Shown piece by piece: positions 5,624 through 5,776 of a stretch of DNA of 5,776 nucleotides; the stretch's first letter is position 1, and each line of letters begins with the position of its first letter. Under the pieces are notes generated by a model. That model was not told where the DNA came from, did not search any database, and worked only from the letters and a program-made list of their open reading frames with translations. Made by a program: the position numbers and the translations under genes. The DNA lies in the NCBI GenBank assembly GCA_004566265.1, contig SPLB01000282.1:1-5776 (forward strand), read 5' to 3'. This stretch comes from Paracoccaceae bacterium. Lineage in GTDB: Bacteria > Pseudomonadota > Alphaproteobacteria > Rhodobacterales > Rhodobacteraceae.

Positions 5624-5776
5624 CTAGTCTTTTACCTTTGTATAGGTGCCTTCACCTGCCAGAATACCCCGGAAGCCGCCTTCGTCATCCAGTGCAAAGA
5701 CAATCAACGGCAGTTTGTTGTCACGAGCCAGAGCAATTGCAGAGGCATCCATGACCTTCAGGCGTTTTGCCAGCAC
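5624..5776 (-). CDS. pyrH: Uridylate kinase (UMP kinase), C-terminal part (cut by window edge)
   Basis: The last 50 codons of the bacterial hexameric UMP kinase, which phosphorylates UMP to UDP using ATP in pyrimidine nucleotide synthesis and belongs to the amino-acid kinase fold. The fragment opens with [20 protein letters not shown], matching the family's VMD-x-x-A-x-x-L-x-R-(D/E) region near the C-terminus, then [14 protein letters not shown] and the closing [14 protein letters not shown] before TAG (5626-5624). The ATP- and UMP-binding N-terminal parts lie outside the window. Position directly upstream of frr is the standard order in most bacteria. Identity is strong from both sequence and context although only about a fifth of the protein is visible. 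Confidence 0.93.
   Translation of the reverse strand: MLAKRLKVMDASAIALARDNKLPLIVFALDDEGGFRGILAGEGTYTKVKD

Noticed and set aside
1..5776. Mobile elements, CRISPR arrays, tRNA or rRNA genes, defence systems
   Set aside because: No repeats with regular spacers, no transposase or integrase sequence, no tRNA-like fold and no compositional break were seen; the window is conserved core genome.

Overview
The window is a stretch of chromosomal core genome from an alphaproteobacterium. The best match is the family Rhodobacteraceae, Roseobacter group. Three things point there: the gene order, the protein variants (RseP with the long N-terminus before HEYGH, and RRF, UppS and Dxr that read as roseobacter-like), and a moderately high GC content judged by eye. 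The genus is not resolvable from what I can see. All recognised genes lie on the minus strand, so transcription runs from the right end of the window to the left.

Layout in the direction of transcription: the 3' end of pyrH (5776-5624); a 197-base spacer with a strong hairpin and a possible frr promoter; frr (5426-4863); uppS (4853-4101); cdsA (4104-3322, ATGA overlap with uppS); dxr (3287-2115); rseP (2068-719, probably from a TTG start); a 454-base spacer; and the 5' end of bamA (264-1), cut by the window edge. The run frr-uppS-cdsA-dxr-rseP is tight, with gaps of 9, overlap, 34 and 46 bases, and reads as one operon. The spacer before bamA is the only sizeable stretch without a recognised gene. 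It holds an unannotated 46-residue ORF with a good Shine-Dalgarno site and a hydrophobic C-terminal half (583-443), two short hairpins, and a TTGACA-type promoter candidate for bamA.

Together the genes join the end of translation to envelope building. PyrH makes UDP, feeding UTP and CTP pools. Frr recycles ribosomes. Dxr commits carbon to the MEP isoprenoid pathway, UppS turns isoprenoid units into the undecaprenyl carrier lipid for peptidoglycan and other surface polymers, and CdsA makes CDP-diacylglycerol for phospholipids. RseP is an intramembrane protease and BamA inserts outer-membrane proteins. This is a well-known conserved cluster, and I see no phage, insertion sequence, CRISPR array, tRNA or rRNA here.

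I found no new multi-gene system. The points most worth a second look are the small ORF between rseP and bamA with the hairpin just ahead of its ribosome site, the separate promoter signal for bamA, the imperfect 45-base hairpin after pyrH, and the TTG start of rseP.
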